From: Rhizobium sp. AC27/96
GTDB taxonomy: Bacteria; Pseudomonadota; Alphaproteobacteria; Rhizobiales; Rhizobiaceae
Assembly: GCF_001692325.1 (NCBI RefSeq)
Contig: NZ_LXKN01000018.1
Span: forward strand, 682,001 to 746,000
DNA: 64,000 bases
Direction: 5' to 3'
In this document: positions 1 through 8,574 of the stretch, one piece after another
Position numbering within the stretch: the stretch's first letter is position 1
Layout: every line of letters begins with the position of its first letter
Translations under genes and position numbers: made by a program
Notes under the pieces: model-generated
Database searches by the model: none
What the model saw: the letters and a program-made list of their open reading frames with translations, nothing else
Told to the model about the DNA's origin: nothing

Positions 1-1320
1 AAGGCCGCAAAGGCTGCCTTCGCCGAATGGGCCGCCATGCCCGGCGACGCCCGCAAGAAGCTCCTGCACAAAATAGCAGACGCTATCGTTGCGCGCGCCG
101 AAGAGATCGCCTTCGTAGAATGCATGGACACCGGGCAATCCATGAAATTCATGGCGAAAGCCGCCCTTCGCGGCGCCGAGAACTTCCGCTTCTTCGCCGA
201 CCGCGCACCGGAAGCCCGTGACGGCAAGACGCTGCGCGCCGAAGGCCAGGTGAACCTGACGACGCGCGTGCCGATCGGCCCGGTCGGCATTATCACGCCC
301 TGGAATACGCCCTTCATGCTGTCGACCTGGAAGATCGCGCCGGCTCTCGCCGCCGGCTGCACCATCGTCCACAAGCCGGCTGAATTCTCGCCGCTGACCG
401 CGCGTCTGCTGGTCGAGATTGCCGAAGATGCCGGCCTGCCGAAGGGCGTCTGGAATCTCGTCAACGGTTTTGGAGAGGATGCCGGCAAGGCTCTGACGGA
501 ACATCCCCTGATCAAGGCCATCGGCTTCGTCGGCGAAAGCCGCACTGGTTCGATGATTATGAAGCAGGGTGCCGACACGCTGAAGCGGGTTCACTTCGAG
601 CTCGGCGGCAAGAACCCGGTCATTGTCTTCGCCGATGCCGATCTTGAGCGCGCGGCTGACGCCGCCGTCTTCATGATCTATTCTTTGAATGGCGAGCGCT
701 GCACGTCCTCTTCGCGCCTGCTGGTCGAGGAAAGCGTCTACGACAAATTCACCGCCATCGTTGCCGAGAAGGCGAAACGCATCAAGGTCGGCCATCCGCT
801 TGATCCGGAAACCGTCGTCGGCCCACTCGTTCATCCTGTGCATGAGAAGAAGGTACTGGAATACATTCAGATCGGCCGTTCGGAGGGGGCCACGCTTGCC
901 GCCGGCGGCGAGAAGGTCAACGGCCCGGGCGGCGGTTGCTACGTCTCCCCCACGCTGTTTACCGGCGCCAACAACCAGATGCGCATCGCCCAGGAGGAAA
1001 TCTTCGGGCCGGTGCTGACGGCCATCCCCTTCAAGGACGAAGCCGATGCGCTCGCCCTTGCCAACGACGTCCAGTACGGCCTGACGGGCTATCTCTGGAC
1101 TTCCGACGTGACGCGCGCCTTCCGTTTCACCGATCATCTCGAAGCCGGCATGATCTGGGTAAATTCGGAAAATGTGCGCCACCTGCCGACCCCCTTCGGT
1201 GGGGTCAAGAGCTCCGGCATCGGCCGCGACGGCGGCGACTGGTCTTTCGATTTCTACATGGAAACCAAGAACGTCGCCTTCGCCACCAAGCCGCACGCCA
1301 TCCAGAAACTCGGCGGCTGA
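1..1320 (+). CDS. hpaE: 5-carboxymethyl-2-hydroxymuconate semialdehyde dehydrogenase, 5' truncated
   Basis: NAD-dependent aldehyde dehydrogenase that oxidises the ring-cleavage product of homoprotocatechuate in the cytoplasm. The reading frame is open from the first base, so the true start lies upstream of the window; the ATG at 37 is internal. The catalytic Glu codon is at 598-600 (FELGGK context) and the catalytic Cys codon at 700-702 within NGERCTSSSR, which matches the HpaE subgroup closely. The C-terminus is complete. The gene ends 43 bp before hpaD and heads the visible part of a co-directional hpa operon. The annotation rests on family resemblance plus the neighbouring hpaD, hpaG, hpaH and hpaI genes. 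Confidence 0.9.
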   Translation, partial: KAAKAAFAEWAAMPGDARKKLLHKIADAIVARAEEIAFVECMDTGQSMKFMAKAALRGAENFRFFADRAPEARDGKTLRAEGQVNLTTRVPIGPVGIITPWNTPFMLSTWKIAPALAAGCTIVHKPAEFSPLTARLLVEIAEDAGLPKGVWNLVNGFGEDAGKALTEHPLIKAIGFVGESRTGSMIMKQGADTLKRVHFELGGKNPVIVFADADLERAADAAVFMIYSLNGERCTSSSRLLVEESVYDKFTAIVAEKAKRIKVGHPLDPETVVGPLVHPVHEKKVLEYIQIGRSEGATLAAGGEKVNGPGGGCYVSPTLFTGANNQMRIAQEEIFGPVLTAIPFKDEADALALANDVQYGLTGYLWTSDVTRAFRFTDHLEAGMIWVNSENVRHLPTPFGGVKSSGIGRDGGDWSFDFYMETKNVAFATKPHAIQKLGG

Positions 1321-1363
1321 GCTGCCAATACACACAATAAGTACGCATAAAGAGGAGGAACAA

Positions 1364-2344
1364 ATGCCCCTGCCGAAACCCAATCTCTATCCGCCCTTCA
1401 ACATCGTGCGCCTCAGCCATGTCGAATTCGGTGTCACCGATCTTGCCAAGTCCCGCGCCTTCTATGTCGACACGCTTGGCCTGCAGGTAACGGACGAGAC
1501 GACCGATACAATCTACCTGCGGGCAATGGAGGAGCGCGGTCATCACTGCATCGTGCTCAAGAAATCCGACAAGGCCGAAGCTCGCGATCTCGGCTTCAAG
1601 GTCTTCAGCGACGAGGACCTCGACAAGGCAGCGCATTTCTTCAAGGGCAAGGACCTGCCGGTGAAATGGGTCGAGCGTCCGTATCAGGCGCGGACCTTCC
1701 GCACCCGCGACCCGCACGGCATCCCGCTTGAATTCTATTCGAAGATGGACCGCTTGCCGCCGATCCATCAGAAATACGCCCTCTACAAGGGCGTGAAGCC
1801 TCTGCGCATCGACCACTTCAACTGCTTCTCGACCAATGTCGACGAGAGCGTTGCCTTCTACAACGAGCTCGGCTTCCGCGTCACCGAATACACGGCGGAC
1901 GAAGAAACCGGACGTCTCTGGGCTGCCTGGACCCACCGCAAGGGCGGCGTCCACGACATCGCCTTCACCAATGGTCGCGGCCCGCGCCTGCACCACACCG
2001 CTTTCTGGGTGCCGACACCGCTCAACATCATCGACCTGCTAGACCTGATGGCGACCACCGGCTGGGTCGCCAATATCGAGCGCGGACCGGGGCGCCACGG
2101 CATCTCCAACGCCTTCTTCCTCTATATCCTCGATCCGGACGGCCATCGCATCGAGATCTATTGCTCTGACTACCAGACGGTCGATCCAGATCTTGAGCCG
2201 ATCAAGTGGGATCTGAAGGATCCCCAGCGCCAGACGCTTTGGGGCGCACCGGCTCCCAAATCCTGGTTCGAACATGGTAGCCTGTTTGCCGGTGCGGAAG
2301 TGGCAGAGCCCGATCTGAAGGCGCAGCCGATTATCGCTCCTTAA
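1364..2344 (+). CDS. hpaD: 3,4-dihydroxyphenylacetate (homoprotocatechuate) 2,3-dioxygenase
   Basis: Extradiol ring-cleavage dioxygenase of the vicinal oxygen chelate (glyoxalase) fold, 326 aa. It opens homoprotocatechuate next to its hydroxyls. Two glyoxalase-like repeats are visible: residues about 17-125 and 148-268. Likely Fe/Mn ligands are His151 (RIDHFN), His210 or His211 (RLHHTAFW) and Glu264 (HRIEIY), with an outer-sphere His near 197. This pattern fits the Brevibacterium/Arthrobacter-type enzymes rather than the unrelated LigB-type HpaD of E. coli. The ATG at 1364 follows a strong ribosome site (AGAGGAGG); an upstream in-frame ATG at 1172 lies inside hpaE and was rejected. Confidence 0.92.
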   Translation: MPLPKPNLYPPFNIVRLSHVEFGVTDLAKSRAFYVDTLGLQVTDETTDTIYLRAMEERGHHCIVLKKSDKAEARDLGFKVFSDEDLDKAAHFFKGKDLPVKWVERPYQARTFRTRDPHGIPLEFYSKMDRLPPIHQKYALYKGVKPLRIDHFNCFSTNVDESVAFYNELGFRVTEYTADEETGRLWAAWTHRKGGVHDIAFTNGRGPRLHHTAFWVPTPLNIIDLLDLMATTGWVANIERGPGRHGISNAFFLYILDPDGHRIEIYCSDYQTVDPDLEPIKWDLKDPQRQTLWGAPAPKSWFEHGSLFAGAEVAEPDLKAQPIIAP

Positions 2345-2413
2345 GCGTTACCCTTGAGAGCGGGTGAAAAACGCCCGCTCCTCATCAACGTTCGCAAGCG
2401 CGAGGAGGCAGTC

Positions 2414-3868
2414 ATGAATTTGAAAGACGCAACATTGTTCCGGCAGGCGGCATTGGTCGGTGGCGATTGGATCGAAGCCGATCCTTCCAATGCGATCAAG
2501 GTCGACAATCCGGCAAATGGCGAGATCATTGGGATCGTTCCCAATCTGGGTGCTGCCGAGACCAAGAAGGCAATCGCCGCAGCCGAAGTTGCTCAAAGGG
2601 AATGGGCCGCCCGCACCGCCAAGGAGCGTTCCGGCATCCTGAAGCGCTGGTTCGAGCTGATGATGGAAAACCAGGACGATCTTGGACGCATCCTGACTGC
2701 CGAACAGGGCAAGCCGCTGCCGGAAGCCAAGGGCGAAATCGCCTATGGCGCCAGCTTCGTCGAATGGTTTGCCGAAGAAGCCCGCCGAGTCTATGGCGAC
2801 ATCATTCCCGGCCACCAGAAGGACAAGCGCATTCTGGTCATGAAGCAGCCGATCGGCGTCGTCGCGGCCATTACACCCTGGAACTTCCCGAATGCCATGA
2901 TCACCCGCAAGGCCGGGCCTGCCTTTGCCGCCGGCTGCGCCATGGTGCTGAAGCCGGCCTCGCAGACGCCGTTCTCGGCCATTGCCATCGCCATCCTTGC
3001 CGAACGTGCCGGTCTTCCCAAGGGTCTGTTCAGCGTGATCACCGGCTCCGCCCGCCAGATCGGCGCGGAGATGACCGCAAGCCCGGTCGTGCGCAAGCTC
3101 ACCTTCACCGGTTCGACCGAAGTCGGCGCCGAGCTTTACAAGCAGAGCGCGCCGACCATCAAGAAGCTTGGGCTGGAGCTCGGCGGCAACGCGCCTTTCA
3201 TCGTCTTTGACGATGCCGATCTCGATGCTGCCGTCGAAGGTGCGCTGATCGCAAAATTCCGCAACAACGGCCAGACCTGCGTCTGCGCCAACCGCCTCTA
3301 TGTGCAGGACGGTGTCTATGATGCCTTTACCGAGAAGCTGGCCAAGGCCGTCGGCTCGCTCAAGACCGGCAACGGCTTTGACGAGGGCATCAATCTCGGG
3401 CCGCTGATCGACGAGGCGGCCCTTGCCAAGGTCGAGGAGCATGTCACCGATGCGCTGTCCAAGGGTGGCCGTGTCATTGCCGGCGGTCATCGCCACCAGC
3501 TTGGCGGACGCTTCTATGAGGCGACCGTGCTGGCCGATGTCACGCCGGCCATGGCCGTTGCCAAGGAAGAGACTTTCGGTCCCGTCGCTCCGCTCTTCCG
3601 TTTCAAGGATGAGGCCGATGTCATCGCCCAGGCCAACGACACCGAGTTCGGTCTTGCCTCTTATTTCTACGCCAAGGACCTCGCCCGCGTCTTCCGGGTC
3701 GCCGAGGCGCTGGAATACGGCATGGTCGGCGTCAATACCGGTCTGATCTCCACGGCCGAAGCACCGTTCGGCGGCGTTAAGCTTTCCGGCCTTGGCCGCG
3801 AGGGCTCGCGCTACGGCATCGAGGAATTCACCGAAATCAAATATGTCTGCCTCGGCGGGATAGCCTGA
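2414..3868 (+). CDS. gabD: NAD(P)-dependent succinate-semialdehyde dehydrogenase of the hpa operon
   Basis: Aldehyde dehydrogenase of 484 aa that converts succinate semialdehyde, the last product of the Hpa pathway, to succinate. Visible motifs are the TPWNFP cofactor segment (154-159), FTGST (231-235), catalytic Glu255 in LELGG and Cys289 in NNGQTC, all typical of GabD. The start at 2414 is preceded by GCGAGGAGG. It sits between hpaD and hpaG, 69 bp after hpaD, which supports a pathway-dedicated role rather than GABA degradation. The symbol describes the family; in an hpa context it may be named differently. Confidence 0.9.
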   Translation: MNLKDATLFRQAALVGGDWIEADPSNAIKVDNPANGEIIGIVPNLGAAETKKAIAAAEVAQREWAARTAKERSGILKRWFELMMENQDDLGRILTAEQGKPLPEAKGEIAYGASFVEWFAEEARRVYGDIIPGHQKDKRILVMKQPIGVVAAITPWNFPNAMITRKAGPAFAAGCAMVLKPASQTPFSAIAIAILAERAGLPKGLFSVITGSARQIGAEMTASPVVRKLTFTGSTEVGAELYKQSAPTIKKLGLELGGNAPFIVFDDADLDAAVEGALIAKFRNNGQTCVCANRLYVQDGVYDAFTEKLAKAVGSLKTGNGFDEGINLGPLIDEAALAKVEEHVTDALSKGGRVIAGGHRHQLGGRFYEATVLADVTPAMAVAKEETFGPVAPLFRFKDEADVIAQANDTEFGLASYFYAKDLARVFRVAEALEYGMVGVNTGLISTAEAPFGGVKLSGLGREGSRYGIEEFTEIKYVCLGGIA

Positions 3869-3891
3869 GGTCAAAACAAGGCCATGAAAGC

Positions 3892-4764
3892 ATGACGCAT
3901 CCAAGATTCCTGTCTTTTTCCAGAAACGGCCGTCATGGCTACGGGCTTGAGGTCGACGGCGGTGTCGTCGACCTCTCGGCCCGCCATGGCGCGACATGGC
4001 CCACCCTGCGCGAGGTAATCGAGGCGGGTCGCCTCCTTCAGCTCGCAGAGGAGGGCAAGACTTTGAAGCCGGATTTCACGCTCGACGACATCCGCTTCGA
4101 GATTCCCATTCCGTCGCCGGAAAAGATCATTTGCGTCGGGGTCAATTTCCCCGACCGCAACGAGGAATACAAGGATGGGCAGGCTGCCCCCTCCAACCCC
4201 TCGCTGTTCATCCGCTTTCCGCGGTCGTTCACGGGGCACGAACAGCCCCTGATCCGGCCGCCGGAAAGCCCGCAGCTCGATTATGAAGGCGAGGTCGTCA
4301 TCGTCATCGGCAAAGGCGGGCGCAGGATCGCCGAGGTGGACGCCTTCTCCCATATAGCGGCTTTGTCGCTCTGCAATGAAGGCACGATCCGCGACTGGGT
4401 GCGCCATGCGAAGTTCAACGTGACCCAGGGCAAGAACTTCGACAATACCGGCTCGATCGGTCCCTGGCTGGTCCCGTTTACCGATGCAGCCCAGCTCGAA
4501 GACATAGCGCTGACGACCCGCGTCAACGGCGAGGTGCGCCAGAGCGACCGCAGCAGCCGGATGATCTTCTCCTTCCGCAAGATCATCAACTACATCTCCA
4601 CCTTCACTACGCTCGTTCCCGGCGACGTCATCGTGACCGGCACGCCGACCGGCGCCGGCGCCCGCTTCGATCCGCCGATCTGGCTGAAGCCAGGTGACGT
4701 CGTCGAAGTCGAGGCCGATGGAATCGGCATCCTGAAAAACACCATCGCCGATGAGGTGCGCTGA
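3892..4764 (+). CDS. hpaG: fumarylacetoacetate hydrolase family protein, HpaG-like decarboxylase/isomerase
   Basis: Single-domain FAH-family enzyme of 290 aa, expected to decarboxylate 5-oxo-pent-3-ene-1,2,5-tricarboxylate and isomerise the product. The E. coli HpaG is a tandem double-domain protein of about 430 aa; here only one FAH domain is present. The metal-site Glu pair is Glu132/Glu134 (DYEGEVV) and the third position is Glu163 (CNEGTIRDW) where many FAH proteins have Asp. GKNFDNTGSIGPW is the usual substrate-loop region. The stop codon overlaps the hpaH start by one base (TGATG), so translation is probably coupled. Confidence 0.82.
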   Translation: MTHPRFLSFSRNGRHGYGLEVDGGVVDLSARHGATWPTLREVIEAGRLLQLAEEGKTLKPDFTLDDIRFEIPIPSPEKIICVGVNFPDRNEEYKDGQAAPSNPSLFIRFPRSFTGHEQPLIRPPESPQLDYEGEVVIVIGKGGRRIAEVDAFSHIAALSLCNEGTIRDWVRHAKFNVTQGKNFDNTGSIGPWLVPFTDAAQLEDIALTTRVNGEVRQSDRSSRMIFSFRKIINYISTFTTLVPGDVIVTGTPTGAGARFDPPIWLKPGDVVEVEADGIGILKNTIADEVR

Positions 4765-5567
4765 TGCTGTCGCATGATGAAATCCAGGCAGCGGCCGAGA
4801 GCCTCGACCAGGCTGAACGGACGCGCGTCCAGACCGGGCTCCTCTCGCTCAAGCACCCGCAGATGACCATGGACGATTCCTACGCCATCCAGAGCGCCTG
4901 GGTGCAGAAGAAGATCGCCGGGGGACGCAAGCCGATCGGCTGGAAGATCGGGCTGACATCGAAGGCGATGCAATATGCCCTCAACATCAACATTCCGGAT
5001 TCCGGCGTGCTTTTCGATGACATGGTCTTCGAGGATGGCGCCACCGTGCCGGCCGATCGTTTCATCCAGCCTCGCATCGAGGCCGAAATCGCCTTCGTCA
5101 TGAAGGCACCGCTCAAGGGCCCGAACGTCTCGATCTTCGATGTGCTGAATGCCACCGATTACGTGACGCCGGCCCTCGAAATCCTCGATACCCGTATCCT
5201 CCGGGTCGATCCTGACACGAAAAAAGCACGCACCATCGTCGACACCATCTCCGACAATGCCGCCAATGCCGGCATCGTCACCGGCGGCCGCGCTGTGCGG
5301 CCCGACCAGATCGACATGCGCTGGATGGGAGCCGTCGTCAGCCGCAATGCCGAAGTCGAGGAAACGGGCCTTGGCGCCGGCGTGCTCAACCAGCCCGCCC
5401 GCGGCGTTGCTTGGCTCGCCAATCGCCTGTCGCAATATGGCGACGGCATCGAGGCCGGTCAGATCGTGCTCGCCGGCTCATTCATCCGGCCGATCGAGAC
5501 GCGGCACGGCGACACGATCAATGCCGATTTCGGCCCCTATGGATCGGTCAGCCTCTATTTTGCATGA
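4764..5567 (+). CDS. hpaH: 2-oxo-hepta-3-ene-1,7-dioate hydratase
   Basis: Hydratase of 267 aa that adds water to 2-oxo-hept-3-ene-1,7-dioate, making the substrate for HpaI. It belongs to the hydratase/decarboxylase branch of the FAH superfamily. Characteristic stretches are [12 protein letters not shown] (about 53-64), [12 protein letters not shown] and [10 protein letters not shown], which match HpaH and MhpD-type enzymes closely, and length matches E. coli HpaH. It overlaps hpaG by one base and is followed by hpaI after 11 bp. Confidence 0.93.
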   Translation: MLSHDEIQAAAESLDQAERTRVQTGLLSLKHPQMTMDDSYAIQSAWVQKKIAGGRKPIGWKIGLTSKAMQYALNINIPDSGVLFDDMVFEDGATVPADRFIQPRIEAEIAFVMKAPLKGPNVSIFDVLNATDYVTPALEILDTRILRVDPDTKKARTIVDTISDNAANAGIVTGGRAVRPDQIDMRWMGAVVSRNAEVEETGLGAGVLNQPARGVAWLANRLSQYGDGIEAGQIVLAGSFIRPIETRHGDTINADFGPYGSVSLYFA

Positions 5568-5578
5568 AGGAGTGAACC

Positions 5579-6385
5579 ATGCCGGCGCCCAAGAACCTCT
5601 TTAAACAGGCACTGAAGGAAGGGCGGGCGCAGATCGGCCTTTGGCAGGCGCTCGCCAATCCCTACACCGTCGAAATCTGCTCCGGCGCCGGTTATGACTG
5701 GCTGCTGCTCGACGCCGAGCATGCGCCGAACGACGTGCCGCTTCTCGCCTCGCAACTGCAGGCGATGAAGGGCACGACAAGCCATGCGGTCATCCGCCCA
5801 CCGATCGGCGAGACCTGGATCATCAAGCAGATGCTCGATATCGGCGCTCAGACCCTGCTGATCCCGATGGTCGACAGCAAGGAGATGGCCGAGACCATGG
5901 TCAAGGCGGTTCGCTACCCGCCGCATGGTGTGCGGGGTGTCGGCGCAGCCCTTGCCCGCGCCTCGGCTTTCAACCGCATACCCGACTATCTGCCGACGGC
6001 CAATGACGAGATCTGCCTGCTCCTGCAGGTGGAAAGCCGTGCGGGGCTTGCAGCACTCGACGCCATCGCCTCAACCGACGGCGTCGACGGCGTCTTCATC
6101 GGCCCGGCCGATCTTGCGGCCGACATGGGCTATCTCGGCAAGCCCGGTGCACCTGAGGTTCAAGCCGAAGTCGAGAAGGCGCTCGCCAAAATTCAATCTC
6201 ACGGCAAGGCAGCCGGAATCCTGATCGGCGATCTCTCGCTTGCGAAACGCTATCTCGAGCTTGGCGCGACTTTCGTCGCCATCGGCAACGACGTCACCTT
6301 GCTTGCCAATGCCACGACCAAGCTGCTGGACGATTTCAAGAAGGCGGAGGCTGCCAAGCCGGCGGCAGAGACCAAAGTCTACTGA
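5579..6385 (+). CDS. hpaI: 4-hydroxy-2-oxo-heptane-1,7-dioate aldolase
   Basis: Class II, metal-dependent aldolase of 268 aa that splits 4-hydroxy-2-oxoheptanedioate into pyruvate and succinate semialdehyde. Residues that line up with the E. coli HpaI active site are His48 (DAEHAP), Arg73, Glu152 (QVESR) and Asp178 (GPADL). Length and the closing RYLELGATFVAIGND segment are family-typical. The gene closes the compact hpa block; a 166-bp gap with a small GC-rich hairpin follows. Confidence 0.93.
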   Translation: MPAPKNLFKQALKEGRAQIGLWQALANPYTVEICSGAGYDWLLLDAEHAPNDVPLLASQLQAMKGTTSHAVIRPPIGETWIIKQMLDIGAQTLLIPMVDSKEMAETMVKAVRYPPHGVRGVGAALARASAFNRIPDYLPTANDEICLLLQVESRAGLAALDAIASTDGVDGVFIGPADLAADMGYLGKPGAPEVQAEVEKALAKIQSHGKAAGILIGDLSLAKRYLELGATFVAIGNDVTLLANATTKLLDDFKKAEAAKPAAETKVY

Positions 6386-6390
6386 TCGCT

Positions 6391-6411
6391 GACGCCACCC
6401 TCCCCGGCGTC
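6391..6411 (+). terminator. GC-rich hairpin after hpaI
   Basis: GACGCC (6391-6396) and GGCGTC (6406-6411) can pair around a 9-nt loop just after the hpaI stop. No U tract follows, so this may only slow or protect the transcript; the next gene begins 140 bp later. Confidence 0.3.
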
Positions 6412-6551
6412 GTGTGACCCTGCGTTTCGTCACGCAAATTTTCGGCATGAGGCACGCGTTGTGCACGCTCAGTCAAAACCGACTGCACAGCTGGACGCGA
6501 CGCCTCTGCAAGCATCGGTCATGATGAACCCGAAAGCCAAGAGGAGGAAAC

Positions 6552-7340
6552 ATGCGTTTCAAGAACAAGACCGCCCTGATCACCGGCGGCGGTACGGGCA
6601 TCGGCGCGGCGGTTGCGCGCCGCATCCGGCAGGAGGGCGGCAATGTCGCGCTCGTCGGGCGCCGTCCCGAGCCGCTGAGAAGTGTTGCCGATGAAATCGG
6701 CGCGACCATCGTCGCGGCCGATGCTGCCGATGGTGCGGCGATGAGGGCTGCTGTCGAGAAGGTGGTCGAGACCCATGGCGGCCTCGATATCCTGATTGCC
6801 AATGCCGGCGGCCATGGCGTCGGGCCGACGGTCAGCATGTCGGACGAGACCTGGGATCTCGCCGTCCGCCTCAACCTCAACACCGCCTTCGTCAGCGCCC
6901 GCGAATCCCTGCCGCATCTCATCAAGAACCAGGGCAATATCGTCGTCCTCGCCTCGATCGCCGGGCTTTTTGCCGGGCCGGATGCGGCGGGCTACGTCAC
7001 CATGAAGCATGGCTGCATCGGCCTCGCGAAATCGCTCGCCCGCGACTACGGCCGCAAGGGCGTGCGCACCAATACCGTCTGCCCCGGCTGGGTCACGACT
7101 GCCATGGCCGATGAGCAGATGGAATTCATCGTCGAGAAATACAAGCTGAACAGCATCGAGGAGGCATATGCGCTCGTCACCAAGGACGTGCCGCTCGGCC
7201 GCCCGGCAACCGCCGAAGACGTCGCCAATGCCGTCTGCTTCCTCGCTTCGGGCGAGGCATCGATGATCAATGGCGCAGTGCTCACCGTCGACGGCGGTGC
7301 CGGCACCGTCGATCTGCCGACTCTGGCTTTTGTAGAATAA
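6552..7340 (+). CDS. short-chain dehydrogenase/reductase, role unknown
   Basis: Classical SDR of 262 aa. The Rossmann nucleotide motif TGGGTGIG is at 11-18, NAGG at 84-87, and the catalytic triad is Ser135, Tyr148 and Lys152 (YVTMK). The substrate cannot be read from sequence. The gene follows hpaI after 166 bp and is preceded by AGAGGAGG. It sits 16 bp before the MoaF-like gene, so SDR, MoaF-like and SnoaL-like genes form a tight three-gene unit that accompanies the hpa operon. A role in reducing or oxidising a side-chain alcohol or ketone of an aromatic substrate is inference only. Confidence 0.82.
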   Translation: MRFKNKTALITGGGTGIGAAVARRIRQEGGNVALVGRRPEPLRSVADEIGATIVAADAADGAAMRAAVEKVVETHGGLDILIANAGGHGVGPTVSMSDETWDLAVRLNLNTAFVSARESLPHLIKNQGNIVVLASIAGLFAGPDAAGYVTMKHGCIGLAKSLARDYGRKGVRTNTVCPGWVTTAMADEQMEFIVEKYKLNSIEEAYALVTKDVPLGRPATAEDVANAVCFLASGEASMINGAVLTVDGGAGTVDLPTLAFVE

Positions 7341-7356
7341 GGGAGAGGAAATACCG

Positions 7357-8136
7357 ATGAACCAGAATCCCAAGGACTGGAAAACCTACGACGAATTCGC
7401 CTATGGCATCGACACCAACCGTCTGCCCGCCACTGAAGCCCTGACCGGCTCGTCGCACAAGATCGCCTTCGACGACGGTCGCACGCTGGAGCTTGCCTTT
7501 ACCAAGGGCGAGGCCAAATGGTCCGACGGCAAGGACAGCGGCACCGACTTGTCCGAGGTGATCGAAGTCGCGCCGAAGACCTATTTCGTCGAGATCATCT
7601 TTGCCGGCCGCCCCAAGGAAGCGGAGACGCTGATCCTCAACACCGAAACGCGCCGGGTGCTTTCCATCTACTCGGTCGTTCGCGAGGTCAAGGATTCCGT
7701 CGGCGAGCCGCAGGTCACGCAGATCTTCCGGCCGGGCGTCATCGAAGGTGGCGCCGCGAGCGGACCGGTGCCGCATGAAAGCCGCGATCTGATCGGACTT
7801 CGGGCACACTTCACCTACAGCCCCAACCACGTCTACGAGCACACCTATCTCTCGTCGCAGCGCTATGCCTGGCAATGCCTTGTCGGCGTGCAGCGCGGCC
7901 ATGGCGATGTCGATCTGACCACGACCTACAAGTTCGACGACAATCTCTACATCTTCACTTTCCGCGAGTTCAAGATCGCGGTCGCATCGACCTTCTTCTA
8001 CAATTTCAACGACATGCGTTCGACAGGCAAATTCCTAGGCATCACAGGTGACGGGCGCATCCAGAACAGTCCGGCCGGCGCCTTCATCCGCAAAGCTTCG
8101 ATGACCTATTACCTGCCCGGCCAGGAACCAGTGTGA
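7357..8136 (+). CDS. MoaF-like protein
   Basis: Protein of 259 aa resembling the MoaF family (separate N- and C-terminal MoaF domains, calycin-like beta barrels). The N-terminal half contains DWKTYDEFAYGIDTNRLP (about 6-23), and the C-terminal half contains YSPNHVYEHTYLSSQRYAWQ (about 153-172). No signal peptide or membrane segment is evident. Despite the family name, no molybdenum cofactor gene is nearby; it lies between an SDR and a SnoaL-like gene in an aromatic catabolic region. A small-molecule binding or enzymatic role on a catabolic intermediate is more plausible here, but this is inference. Confidence 0.75.
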   Translation: MNQNPKDWKTYDEFAYGIDTNRLPATEALTGSSHKIAFDDGRTLELAFTKGEAKWSDGKDSGTDLSEVIEVAPKTYFVEIIFAGRPKEAETLILNTETRRVLSIYSVVREVKDSVGEPQVTQIFRPGVIEGGAASGPVPHESRDLIGLRAHFTYSPNHVYEHTYLSSQRYAWQCLVGVQRGHGDVDLTTTYKFDDNLYIFTFREFKIAVASTFFYNFNDMRSTGKFLGITGDGRIQNSPAGAFIRKASMTYYLPGQEPV

Positions 8137-8143
8137 GGACGCC

Positions 8144-8533
8144 ATGCGCACAGCATTCGATATCGTAAAGGCGCATTACGACGCCAACGACCGCCGCGAC
8201 ATGGACGGCATGCTCGCCGACATCGCTCCCGATTGCCGCTGGACCGAGATGGATGGCTTTCCCTGCGCCGGCACCTATGTCGGCCCGCAGGAAATCGTCA
8301 AGAACGTCTTCCAGGCGCTTGGACAGGCCTTCGACGGATACACCTTCAAGCTCGAACGCCTGCTCGACGCCGGCGACGAGGTTGTTGGCGTCGGCGACTA
8401 CAGCGGCACCAACAAGCAAACCGGCAAAGCGTTCAAGGCTCGCGTCGTTCACGTCTGGGGCGTGGCGGGAGACAAGATCCGGTGTTTCGAGCAGTTCACG
8501 GACACGCTGAGAGTGGCTGAATCCATGAAATAA
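8144..8533 (+). CDS. SnoaL/NTF2-like protein
   Basis: Small protein of 129 aa with the cone-shaped alpha+beta barrel pattern of SnoaL-like and ketosteroid isomerase-like polyketide cyclases: an N-terminal helix with YDANDRRDMDGMLADIAPD (about 15-33) followed by strands containing W27-region aromatic residues and ending RCFEQFTDTLRV. Such proteins often act as isomerases, hydrolases or dehydratases. It starts 7 bp after the MoaF-like gene with GAGG upstream, so it is almost certainly co-transcribed. Substrate unknown. Confidence 0.75.
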   Translation: MRTAFDIVKAHYDANDRRDMDGMLADIAPDCRWTEMDGFPCAGTYVGPQEIVKNVFQALGQAFDGYTFKLERLLDAGDEVVGVGDYSGTNKQTGKAFKARVVHVWGVAGDKIRCFEQFTDTLRVAESMK

Positions 8534-8540
8534 GAAACGG

Positions 8541-8566
8541 GGCGGCTCGGCTCCGGCAGGGCCGCC
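8541..8566. terminator. hairpin between convergent genes
   Basis: GGCGGC (8541-8546) and GCCGCC (8561-8566) flank a 14-nt loop in the 41-bp gap between the convergent SnoaL-like gene and the AraC regulator; TTGT follows on the + strand. Confidence 0.4.
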
Positions 8567-8574
8567 TTGTACCA

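Noticed and set aside
2348-3997. Long open frame on the minus strand (549 codons)
   Set aside because: It is antisense to the succinate-semialdehyde dehydrogenase gene, whose protein has all family motifs; the minus-strand product has no recognisable domain and reflects GC-rich codon bias.
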